DNA of 9,767 bases from an uncultured Subdoligranulum sp. (GTDB lineage: Bacteria > Bacillota_A > Clostridia > Oscillospirales > Ruminococcaceae): positions 1-9,767 of the forward strand of contig NZ_CALADU010000192.1 of NCBI RefSeq assembly GCF_937890665.1. The letters run 5' to 3'. The notes under the pieces were generated by a model. It worked only from the letters and a program-made list of their open reading frames with translations. It had not been told where the DNA came from and ran no database searches. Below are positions 1 to 6,188 of the stretch, piece after piece; positions within the stretch are counted from its first letter, which is position 1; the number at the start of each line of letters is the position of its first letter. The position numbers were made by a program, and so were the translations under genes.

Positions 1-371
1 CCCACCGGATGGAACAGGTCGGTGCGGGTCCAGTCAAAGATCGGCATGAAGTTGTAGCAGATGATCTTGACGCCGTACTTGGCCAGATTGCGGATGCACT
101 GCTTGTAGTTTTCGATCAGGGCGTCCCGGGTGGGCAGACCGATCTTGATGTCGTCATGAACGTTGACGGACTCTACCACTTCCGCCGAGAAACCGGCAGC
201 ATGGATCTGGTCCACTACGGCTTTGATCTCATCCTCTTCCCAGATCTCGCCGGGCATCTTGCTGTGCAGCGCCCAGACAATGCTCTCAACACCGGGAATC
301 TGCTTGATGTCGCTCAGCGTGATGGGGTCGTTGCCCTCACCATACCAGCGCCAACCCATTTTCATGGACAT
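1..371 (-). CDS. uxuA: Mannonate dehydratase, N-terminal part (runs off left edge)
   Basis: UxuA dehydrates D-mannonate to 2-keto-3-deoxy-D-gluconate (EC 4.2.1.8), a cytosolic step of glucuronate/fructuronate breakdown. The first 123 residues are present. They begin MSMKMGWRWYGEGNDPITL and include IKQIPGVESIVWALH near residues 22-36 and YNFMPIFDWTRTDL near 105-118, which are typical of the UxuA family. The family is usually about 350-400 residues, so roughly a third is visible. The ATG at 371 was chosen because a GGAGG at 378-382 lies six bases upstream; the in-frame ATGs two and four codons later fit less well. The gene lies 90 bp downstream of uxuB on the same strand, with no obvious terminator between, so the two are probably one operon. 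Identification is confident. Confidence 0.93.
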   Translation of the reverse strand, partial: MSMKMGWRWYGEGNDPITLSDIKQIPGVESIVWALHSKMPGEIWEEDEIKAVVDQIHAAGFSAEVVESVNVHDDIKIGLPTRDALIENYKQCIRNLAKYGVKIICYNFMPIFDWTRTDLFHPV

Positions 372-461
372 AAAAGACCTCCTAGTATGTGAATTTTAAA
401 AAGATACAGTGTGATGCGGAATTTTTCAATCCGTCGCGGTCGGCGGACAGGCAACGGCGAC

Positions 462-2078
462 TTAGCCGTTCAAAGCGTCGTGCAAAGTCTTGCGCACCGC
501 GCCGGGGCCAGCCAGCTCGGCCACAAAGTAGCTTTCGATCTTGTCGGCCAGCACGGTCTGGGTCAGGTCGGTGCCGAAGATGGACGCATTGGCCAAAATG
601 GCTTTCAACTGGCCCTGATAGGTCTCGGGCTTGCCTACTTCGATGCCCGCCAGCTTGGCCTGCAGGTCATCCTTAAGGGGATCAGCGGACACCTCAAAGG
701 CGGCGCCGTTGTCGTCCACGGCCAGCAGGTAACGCAGCCAGCCGGCGATGGCCAGCGGAATGGATACCAGCGTGTTCAGGTCGCGGCCCTCGGCAAGGTA
801 GCTCTTGATGGTCTCGCCAAAGCGGATGCCCACCTTCTGGGAGGTGTCGGTGGCGATGCGCTGGGGCGCGTCCGGCATGAAGGGGTTGGGCAGGCGCTGC
901 TCCACCACTTCGTCAATGAAGGCCTTGGGCTCCAGAATGCCGGGGTTGACCACCACGGGCAGACCTTCCACATAGCCCAGCCGCTTGATGAGGGCTACGA
1001 TGTCGGCGTCCTTCATCTCGTCGCAGATCAGGGTGTAGCCCAGCATGCAGCCGTACACCGACATGGCGGTGTGCAGCGGGTTCAGGCAGGTGGTGACCTT
1101 CATCCGCTCGGTCTTGTTCACCGTGTCGCGGTCGGTCATGTAGACGCCCGCCTTCTCCAGCGCGGGACGGCCGTTGGGGAACTTGTCCTCCACGACCAGA
1201 TACTGGGGACGCTCGGCGTTGACAAAGGCCGCAATGAAGGTGTTCTTGCTGGTGACGATGGGGGTCATATCCTCGATGCCGTCTTTGGCCAAGGATTCCT
1301 CCACCATCTTGTGGGGACGAGGGGTGATCTTGTCGATCATCGACCACGGGAAGGCGATCTTGCTCTCGTCGCTCAGGTAGTCGATGAAGTCCTGACCCAC
1401 ATAGCCCTTCTCGGCCCAAGCCTTGGCCACCGTCATCACGCTGGACTGCAGCTTCTCACCATTGTGGGAGCAGTTGTCCATGGACACCACGGCCAGCGGG
1501 TACTTGCCGGCGTTGAAACGCTCCAGCAGCAGGGCGGCTACCATGCTCATGGCATGACGGGCATGGGCGGGGCCTTCGTCGATGTCGGCCTGTACCACCG
1601 GCATCAGGCTGCCGTCGGGACGGTAGAGGGCATAGCCCTTCTCGGTGATGGTGAAGGAGATCATCTGCAAACCGGGATCGGTAAAGATCTCTTTAAAACG
1701 GGCCATCATGGCCGCGTCGGAAGAATCCGCCCGCAGACCCTCGGCCACAGAACCGATGATCTCCCGGCTGGTGGTGCCGTCCGGGTTCAGGGTGACCATC
1801 ATGGTCAGGTTGTCGTAGGGGGTGTAGATTTTGTCGATGATGTCGTAGTCGAAGGTGTCGGCTGCGATGATGCCGCGGTCCGCCAACCCTTTGTTCAGCA
1901 GGTCCTGCTGCAAGGCGGCAATAAAACCACGGAAAATGTTGCCCGCGCCAAAGTGTACCCAGACGGGATGTTCCTTGGTGGCGGCAGTCATGGCGGCGTG
2001 GTCGAACTGGGGCAGCTTGACGCCCAGCTTTTCCCACTCGGCTTTCTGATTCACGATGGAAGAGGCATTCATCTGCAT
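462..2078 (-). CDS. uxuB: Fructuronate reductase (mannitol dehydrogenase family)
   Basis: This 538-residue protein belongs to the long-chain mannitol dehydrogenase family. The likely reaction is NADH-dependent reduction of D-fructuronate to D-mannonate (EC 1.1.1.57), the step before UxuA. The N-terminal Rossmann domain shows WVHFGAGNIFRGF at 40-52. DNCSHNGEKL at 201-210 is a family block. The catalytic signature KVTTCLNPLHTAM at 327-339 places K327, N333 and H336 as expected. Length is normal for the Firmicute form. The ATG at 2078 was chosen because GGAG at 2088-2091 lies nine bases upstream; the ATG at 2072 is too far from it. The open frame continues upstream to 3161, but that part is antisense to the araC gene. 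Tagaturonate reductase (UxaB) or another polyol dehydrogenase is possible on sequence alone, but adjacency to uxuA favours UxuB. Confidence 0.9.
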   Translation of the reverse strand: MQMNASSIVNQKAEWEKLGVKLPQFDHAAMTAATKEHPVWVHFGAGNIFRGFIAALQQDLLNKGLADRGIIAADTFDYDIIDKIYTPYDNLTMMVTLNPDGTTSREIIGSVAEGLRADSSDAAMMARFKEIFTDPGLQMISFTITEKGYALYRPDGSLMPVVQADIDEGPAHARHAMSMVAALLLERFNAGKYPLAVVSMDNCSHNGEKLQSSVMTVAKAWAEKGYVGQDFIDYLSDESKIAFPWSMIDKITPRPHKMVEESLAKDGIEDMTPIVTSKNTFIAAFVNAERPQYLVVEDKFPNGRPALEKAGVYMTDRDTVNKTERMKVTTCLNPLHTAMSVYGCMLGYTLICDEMKDADIVALIKRLGYVEGLPVVVNPGILEPKAFIDEVVEQRLPNPFMPDAPQRIATDTSQKVGIRFGETIKSYLAEGRDLNTLVSIPLAIAGWLRYLLAVDDNGAAFEVSADPLKDDLQAKLAGIEVGKPETYQGQLKAILANASIFGTDLTQTVLADKIESYFVAELAGPGAVRKTLHDALNG

Positions 2079-2138
2079 AGCGGTTTGCTCCTTTTTTTGG
2101 ATGCGTGGTGGGCGGATTTCCCCGCCCGCGTTACCTTC

Positions 2139-2144
2139 AGTATA
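2139..2144 (-). promoter_or_regulatory. Candidate -10 element of the uxuB-uxuA promoter
   Basis: On the minus strand this reads TATACT within GGTATACTG. It would start transcription about 53 bases before the uxuB ATG. The -35 region 17 bases upstream (TTTTCC) is poor, which would suit activator-dependent expression. The same GGTATACTG occurs at the -10 position of the LtaS-family gene (8111-8119). This is an inference from sequence only. Confidence 0.5.
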
Positions 2145-2180
2145 CCGCGCAATTTTTATGAGGAAAATGGCCGTGATTGC

Positions 2181-2219
2181 TTGAAAGATTGTAAAAGTTG
2201 CGGTAAAGTATACTATAAA
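2181..2219 (+). promoter_or_regulatory. Candidate araC promoter and operator half-sites
   Basis: The AT-rich centre of the divergent intergenic region holds possible -35 elements TTGAAA (2181-2186) and TTGTAA (2189-2194). Possible -10 elements are TATACT (2209-2214) and TATAAA (2214-2219). No pair has ideal spacing; TTGTAA to TATAAA is 19 bases. The near-repeats GTAAAAGT (2191-2198) and GTAAAGT (2203-2209) start 12 bases apart, about one helical turn, and could be regulator contacts. An 8-base palindrome AGTATACT lies at 2207-2214. Confidence 0.4.
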
Positions 2220-2261
2220 GAAAAGCACACCGGTATTTGCCGGAAAAAGGGGGAAAATCAG

Positions 2262-3131
2262 ATGGCAGGTTCCAATTTCAACCCCTATACCCGCCGCCAG
2301 ACCATGATCGCCTCGGATTACGAGATCTACCGCTACCGCTCTACCTATATGAATGAGGTGGAGCTGCATCACCACGATTTCTACGAGGTGTACCTGCTGC
2401 TGCGGGGCCGGGTAGAGTATATTGTGGAAAACCAGATCTACCGCATGCGCCCCGGGGACTGGATGGTCACCAGCCCGCTGGAACTGCATCAGGCCCGCAT
2501 CGCTACCGACGCCGACGCCTACGAGCGGTTCGTTTTGTGGATCTCCCGGTCCTATCTGGACCGGCTGTCCACCCCCCGCACCAGCTTGACCCGGTGCTTC
2601 GACACCAGCGTGGAAAACCACACCAACCTGCTGCGGCTGCCCGGAACCACCGGCGCCCAGATGCGGTCCATCATCGAGCGGCTCAGCGCGTTGCAGTCCA
2701 ACAAGGAATACGGCAGCGACCTGTTGGCCCAAGGGGCGTTGGTGGAACTGATGATCGGCCTGAACCGCGCCGCCGAGGAACGGGGCGACAACCGCCCGGC
2801 GGGCAGCAGCGACCAGGTGGTGGACGCGGTGCTCCACTACATCAACGAGCATTACAGCGAGACCCTGACTCTGGACCAACTGGCCGAGAAATTCTTCATC
2901 AGCAAATACCACCTGCTGCGCAAGTTCGATGCCCAGGTGGGCACCACGGTACACCGGTACATCCTGCAAAAGCGGCTGCTCAACGCCAAACAACTGCTGG
3001 CGGGGGGCGTGCCCCCCAACGAAGTCTGCCAGTACTGCGGCTTTGGGGACTACGCCAATTTTTACCGGGCCTTCAAGGCGGAATACAACCAGACCCCCCG
3101 GCAGTACATCCAGAAGATGCGGGACAACTAA
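2262..3131 (+). CDS. AraC-family transcriptional regulator (cupin plus double HTH)
   Basis: This 289-residue cytosolic DNA-binding regulator has an N-terminal cupin-like ligand domain and a C-terminal pair of helix-turn-helix motifs. The cupin shows ELHHHDFYEVYLLLRG at 34-49 and YRMRPGDWMVTSPLELH at 60-76. The first HTH is around LTLDQLAEKFFISKYHLLRKF (202-222) and the second around PPNEVCQYCGFGDYANFYRAF (251-271), followed by the family-typical TPRQYI. Length is standard for AraC/XylS proteins of this architecture. The ATG at 2262 follows GGGGG at 2249-2253 with eight bases between; the much longer open frame upstream is antisense to uxuB. Divergence from uxuB-uxuA suggests it controls hexuronate use in response to a uronate or an intermediate. 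The effector is not identifiable from sequence. This differs from the GntR-type UxuR control known in enterobacteria. Confidence 0.9.
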   Translation: MAGSNFNPYTRRQTMIASDYEIYRYRSTYMNEVELHHHDFYEVYLLLRGRVEYIVENQIYRMRPGDWMVTSPLELHQARIATDADAYERFVLWISRSYLDRLSTPRTSLTRCFDTSVENHTNLLRLPGTTGAQMRSIIERLSALQSNKEYGSDLLAQGALVELMIGLNRAAEERGDNRPAGSSDQVVDAVLHYINEHYSETLTLDQLAEKFFISKYHLLRKFDAQVGTTVHRYILQKRLLNAKQLLAGGVPPNEVCQYCGFGDYANFYRAFKAEYNQTPRQYIQKMRDN

Positions 3132-3133
3132 GG

Positions 3134-3162
3134 TTGCACTTTGTCCCCGATGCGTGTACAAT
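3134..3162 (+). promoter_or_regulatory. Strong sigma-A type promoter for the peptidase-flippase-nitroreductase run
   Basis: TTGCAC (3134-3139) and TACAAT (3157-3162) are separated by exactly 17 bases. Transcription would start near 3169, about 28 bases before the GTG start at 3197. It begins three bases after the araC stop codon, so the following genes need not depend on araC transcription. No terminator is seen between them, so read-through from araC remains possible. Confidence 0.7.
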
Positions 3163-3196
3163 AGGGGCGTATCTTGCAGGAAAGTGGGGGAGGACC

Positions 3197-3757
3197 GTGG
3201 CTGCGCCCAAAACCGAACAGCGGGCTGCCGGCGGGGTATGCTATACCCTGACCCGGCGGCGGGTGCGCAACATCAACCTGCGGGTCCGGGCCGACGGCTC
3301 GGTGGCGGCCAGCGCCGCCCCCCGGGTGCCCGCCGCCGTGGTGGATGCCTTTGTGGCCTCCCGGGCGGGCTGGGTGCGCACCGCCCAAGACCGGGCTGCC
3401 GCCCACGCCCGGTGGGATGCAGCCGCCGACGCCGCCCTGCCCCCCAAAGCCCAAGCACTGGCGCAGATGACCGACCTTTGCCGGGCATACTATCCTCAGT
3501 TTGCAGCAACCTGCCCCGGCGGGGCCTTTCCCCGCATCGCCGTGCGGGATATGCACACCCGGTGGGGGTCCTGCAGCCTGAAAACCGGCACGCTGGCCTT
3601 CAGCCGGCGGCTCTGTGTGGCGCCCCGCGCTGCCCAGGAATATGTTGTGGTACATGAATTCTGCCACTTTGCCCACCCCGACCACAGTCCGGCGTTCTGG
3701 GCGGCGGTGGAAGCGGTCCTGCCCGACTACCGGCAGCGCCGCAAACTGCTGCGGTGA
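3197..3757 (+). CDS. YgjP/SprT-like zinc metallopeptidase (DUF45)
   Basis: This 186-residue protein of the YgjP/WSS1-like (DUF45, M48-related) putative metallopeptidase family is predicted cytosolic; no signal peptide or membrane segment is seen. The family core is complete: MHTRWGSCSLKTGTLAFSRR (119-138), then YVVVHEFCHFAHPDHSPAFW (149-168). The HExxH motif gives H153, E154 and H157, with H163 as the likely third zinc ligand. The N-terminal half is Ala/Arg-rich and carries the usual YTLTRRRVRNINLRVRADG strand block. The start is GTG at 3197, the only plausible one downstream of the promoter. Its GGGGGAGG ribosome site (3186-3193) ends just three bases before it, which is short. The physiological substrate of this family is unclear; a role in protein turnover or DNA-protein crosslink repair would be by analogy only. 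It lies 31 bp upstream of the flippase gene. Confidence 0.85.
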   Translation: MAAPKTEQRAAGGVCYTLTRRRVRNINLRVRADGSVAASAAPRVPAAVVDAFVASRAGWVRTAQDRAAAHARWDAAADAALPPKAQALAQMTDLCRAYYPQFAATCPGGAFPRIAVRDMHTRWGSCSLKTGTLAFSRRLCVAPRAAQEYVVVHEFCHFAHPDHSPAFWAAVEAVLPDYRQRRKLLR

Positions 3758-3788
3758 TCCGCCCATTCTTTGTACGGAGGTTTTGCCC

Positions 3789-5225
3789 TTGGCTTCTTCC
3801 CAGAAAAAGTACACCACCTTGGTGAACAATACCCTTTTGTTTGCGCTGTCCAACTTCAGCTCCAAACTGCTGAGCTTTTTCATCCGGCCCTACCTGAGCT
3901 ACGCGCTGGATTCCCCCGACGTGATGGGCGTGTCCAGCCTGCTGCAGCAGGCCACCAACCTGCTGATCCCGGTGGTCAGCTTGGGGGTATCCTATGCGGT
4001 CATCCGGTTTGGTCTGGATAAGTCGGTGCGCAAGGACAGTGTCTTTGTCAACGGCGGGCTGACCATCTTTGCCGGGTTTGCCATCCTGCTGGTGGCCATG
4101 CCGCTGGTACGGCTCATCCCCAACGCCGCCGACTACCTGCCCTATCTCTACCTTTGTGTGCTGGCCAGTTGTCTGCGTACCCTGTGTACCCAGTTTATCC
4201 GGGCCCGGATGCTCAACCGGTTGGTGGCCATCGACGGCGTGCTCACCACCGGCGCGCTGCTGGCCTACTATCTGATCTTCCTGAGTTGGCTCCATCTGGG
4301 GGCCACCGGTTTCCTGCTGGCCAACGCCTGCGCCGACCTGACCTCCATGGTGTTCGTCTTTTTCGTGGGCGGATGCTGGAAATACTGCAAACCCAAAGCC
4401 TTTGACCGGAAACTGTGGCGGGATATGCTCCGCTACTGTCTGCCCATGATCCCGGCGGCCATCAGCTTCTGGATCATCAACGCCAGCGACATGTTCTTTG
4501 TGCAGGCGATGTGCGAGGAATATCAGGGCCGCAGCGGCAACTACTGGGTGGGCCTGCTGTCGGCGGGGTACTTCCTGCCTCAGGTCATCACGATCATGGG
4601 CAGCATCTTCTACGAGGCGTGGCAGCTCTCCGCCGTGACCGAGGAACAGGACCGGGAAGCCTTCTTCTCCAAGATTTTCCGGGTGTATGCCTGTGCCATG
4701 TTCTGCTGCGTGGCGGGGGTCATCATGCTCTGCCGCCCCATGATGCACCTCTTTAAAGCCGAATACTACGACGGCTGGACCTTCGTGCCGTTCCTGACCC
4801 TCTGCTCGATGTGTACCTGTCTGAACCAGTTCCTCAACAGCGTCTACGTGGTCTACAAGCGGTCCACCGGGTCGCTGGTCACCATGCTGGCGGGGGCGGT
4901 GCTCAACGTACTCCTCAACGGCGCGTTCATCCTGCTGTGGGGACCCTGGGGCGTGACCCCGGCCAGCTTCCTCAGCCTGCTGCTGGTCTTTTTGCTGCGG
5001 GCCTACTCCACCCGGGGGCTGCTGCGCATCGACTTCCACCCCGCGTGGCTGGCCGTCAACTTGGCGCTGGTGCTGGCCGAGATCTGGTGTCTGATGAACC
5101 TTACCGCTTGGGTGCTGCCCGTGGTGGTCCTGACCGCCGTGGTCTGCGCCATCAATGTGCGGGAAGTATACAGTCTGGTGCAAAAACTGTTGGGGCGCTT
5201 TCTGCGCCGCCGTAAAGGAGCCTAA
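3789..5225 (+). CDS. Polysaccharide flippase-like membrane protein (MOP/MVF superfamily, Wzx type)
   Basis: This 478-residue integral membrane protein has about 14 predicted helices, with hydrophobic stretches near 14-36, 50-73, 89-110, 118-137, 150-168, 171-194, 217-240, 256-275, 297-316, 332-350, 362-384, 387-404, 418-436 and 440-455. The opening NNTLLFALSNFSSKLLSFFI (13-32) and the central LPMIPAAISFWIINASDMFF (218-237) are characteristic of oligosaccharide-lipid flippases. The C-terminus is basic (FLRRRKGA), as expected for a cytoplasmic tail. The start is TTG at 3789, because GGAGG at 3776-3780 lies eight bases upstream; the TTG at 3783 is too close and there is no ATG. The family moves undecaprenyl-linked glycans across the membrane. 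No glycosyltransferase or polymerase is nearby, so the substrate is unknown. The stop is followed after a single base by the nitroreductase ATG. Confidence 0.85.
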   Translation: MASSQKKYTTLVNNTLLFALSNFSSKLLSFFIRPYLSYALDSPDVMGVSSLLQQATNLLIPVVSLGVSYAVIRFGLDKSVRKDSVFVNGGLTIFAGFAILLVAMPLVRLIPNAADYLPYLYLCVLASCLRTLCTQFIRARMLNRLVAIDGVLTTGALLAYYLIFLSWLHLGATGFLLANACADLTSMVFVFFVGGCWKYCKPKAFDRKLWRDMLRYCLPMIPAAISFWIINASDMFFVQAMCEEYQGRSGNYWVGLLSAGYFLPQVITIMGSIFYEAWQLSAVTEEQDREAFFSKIFRVYACAMFCCVAGVIMLCRPMMHLFKAEYYDGWTFVPFLTLCSMCTCLNQFLNSVYVVYKRSTGSLVTMLAGAVLNVLLNGAFILLWGPWGVTPASFLSLLLVFLLRAYSTRGLLRIDFHPAWLAVNLALVLAEIWCLMNLTAWVLPVVVLTAVVCAINVREVYSLVQKLLGRFLRRRKGA

Positions 5226-5226
5226 T

Positions 5227-5967
5227 ATGGAAAATGAGATTCTTCGGGCGTTATCTGCCCGCAAAAGTGTCCGAGTGTTCACCGACGAACCGGTGACTGC
5301 CGAGGAGCGCGCAGCCATCTTGCAGGCTGCCTTTCAGGCGCCCACGGCGGGCAACCAGCAGCTTTACACCATTTTGGACATCACCGACCCGGCCCTGAAA
5401 GCCACGATGGCCGACCTGTGCGACCACCAGCCCTTCATTGCCAAGGCGCCCCTCTGTCTGGTCTTTTTGGCGGACTGCCGCCGCTGGCCCCGGGCCTACC
5501 GGGCGGCCGGGGTGGAAGAACCCCGCAACCCCGGTCCCGGCGACCTGCTGCTGGCGCTGGCGGATAGCTGCATTGCCGCCCAGAACGCCGTTACCGCGGC
5601 GGAAAGTCTGGGCATCGGAAGCTGTTATATCGGGGACGTGCTGGAAAACGCCGAAGCCATGCGGGAAGCCCTGCATCTGCCCACCCATGTGGTGCCGGCC
5701 TGTATGCTGGTCTTTGGACGGCCCACCCAGCAGCAGAAGGACCGGAAAAAGCCGGCCCGCTTCCGGGAGGAGGCGGTGGTCTGCGAGAACGTCTACCGCG
5801 ACCGCACCGAGGCCGAACTGCGGGAGGATTTTGCCCTGCGGGGCGCCGACCTGCCGGAGTTTGACTTTGACCGCTACGTGCAGGCCTTCTGCAACCGGAA
5901 ATACGAGAGCGATTTCTCCCGGGAGATGAGCCGCAGCGCCGGGGTGTATCTGAAAGAGTTTTTGTGA
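5227..5967 (+). CDS. Nitroreductase-family FMN oxidoreductase
   Basis: This 246-residue cytosolic flavoprotein is of the nitroreductase superfamily, which uses FMN and NAD(P)H to reduce nitroaromatics, quinones or flavins. FMN-contact blocks are visible: RKSVRVF (12-18, phosphate-binding Arg/Lys/Ser), QAPTAGNQQ (37-45), and the LGIGSCYIGDV loop (128-138) before the helix lining the cofactor. GRPTQQQKDRKKPARF (165-180) is the usual segment after the last core strand. The C-terminal extension of about 60 residues (187-246) resembles the longer NfsA/FRP-like members more than the minimal forms. The ATG at 5227 follows AAAGGAG (5214-5220) by six bases, inside the end of the flippase gene, so translation of the two is probably coupled. 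The substrate cannot be told from sequence. It is the last gene of the run, with the terminator at 6016-6050. Confidence 0.88.
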   Translation: MENEILRALSARKSVRVFTDEPVTAEERAAILQAAFQAPTAGNQQLYTILDITDPALKATMADLCDHQPFIAKAPLCLVFLADCRRWPRAYRAAGVEEPRNPGPGDLLLALADSCIAAQNAVTAAESLGIGSCYIGDVLENAEAMREALHLPTHVVPACMLVFGRPTQQQKDRKKPARFREEAVVCENVYRDRTEAELREDFALRGADLPEFDFDRYVQAFCNRKYESDFSREMSRSAGVYLKEFL

Positions 5968-5974
5968 GCAGGTT

Positions 5975-5998
5975 CTCGCTTTCTTGAAAGAAAGCGAG
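5975..5998. repeat. Perfect 10-bp hairpin just after the nitroreductase gene
   Basis: CTCGCTTTCT (5975-5984) and AGAAAGCGAG (5989-5998) form a perfect stem around TGAA. No T-run follows, so it is not a classical terminator. It is AG/CT-rich like the palindrome at 6164-6185 and could be a dispersed intergenic element or an mRNA 3'-end stabiliser. Confidence 0.6.
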
Positions 5999-6015
5999 GC
6001 AAAGAACTTTTATAG

Positions 6016-6050
6016 AAAAAACGCATGGTCCTAAGACCATGCGTTTTTTT
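6016..6050. terminator. Bidirectional intrinsic terminator
   Basis: A perfect 15-bp stem (6016-6030 with 6035-6049) encloses a CTAA loop. GC-rich CGCATGGTC is flanked by six A on the left and seven T on the right. Read on either strand it is a hairpin followed by a U-tract. It sits between convergent genes and would stop both nitroreductase (plus) and LtaS-family (minus) transcripts. Confidence 0.9.
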
Positions 6051-6058
6051 GGAATTTT

Positions 6059-6177
6059 TTTGGTTCTTTCTCTGCAAGGGGGTCCCGTAGCTGCCTTGTA
6101 TAGGCGGGGGGAGGTTTTGCGGCAGTTGCCTATCCCCGGTGCATAAGGTTGGAGTTTCTTTGGTTCTTTCTTTGCAA
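6059..6177 (+). repeat. Pair of 19-base direct repeats exactly 100 bp apart
   Basis: The unit TTTGGTTCTTTCTNTGCAA occurs at 6059-6077 (N = C) and 6159-6177 (N = T), so 18 of 19 bases match. The second copy overlaps the left half of the palindrome at 6164-6185. The enclosed 81 bases are G-rich and contain interleaved complementary segments. This suggests a duplicated or mobile small intergenic element, but no terminal repeats or target duplication are clear. Confidence 0.6.
6089..6133. other. Interleaved complementary segments (possible pseudoknot)
   Basis: Stem 1 pairs 6089-6095 (AGCTGCC) with 6121-6127 (GGCAGTT; one G-U). Stem 2 pairs 6100-6105 (ATAGGC) with 6128-6133 (GCCTAT). The order is that of an H-type pseudoknot with abutting 3' arms. 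There is no open frame of note and no recognised RNA family. It could be chance, as both stems are short. Confidence 0.3.
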
Positions 6178-6185
6178 AGAAAGAA
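6164..6185. repeat. 22-base perfect palindrome downstream of the LtaS-family gene
   Basis: TTCTTTCTTTG followed by CAAAGAAAGAA is an exact inverted repeat with no loop, ending three bases from the stop codon at 6189-6191. On the minus strand it could form an mRNA 3'-end hairpin. It lacks the following T-run needed for termination. It shares its sequence style with the hairpin at 5975-5998. Confidence 0.7.
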
Positions 6186-6188
6186 TAA

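Noticed and set aside
411..2261. A plus-strand open frame of over 600 codons antisense to uxuB that joins the araC frame
   Set aside because: Its translation is low-complexity (rich in Gly, His, Val, Gln) and mirrors uxuB codons. UxuB has full family motifs on the other strand. It reflects GC-rich codon bias, and araC has its own ATG and ribosome site at 2262.
2079..3161. Upstream in-frame extension of the uxuB frame to an 899-residue protein
   Set aside because: The extension is antisense to the AraC coding region and crosses the promoter region. The ATG at 2078 with its ribosome site gives a normal family length.
3600..5318. Minus-strand open frame of 572 codons across the flippase gene
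   Set aside because: The translation is His/Gln/Gly-rich shadow sequence with no domain. The plus strand encodes a clear membrane protein.
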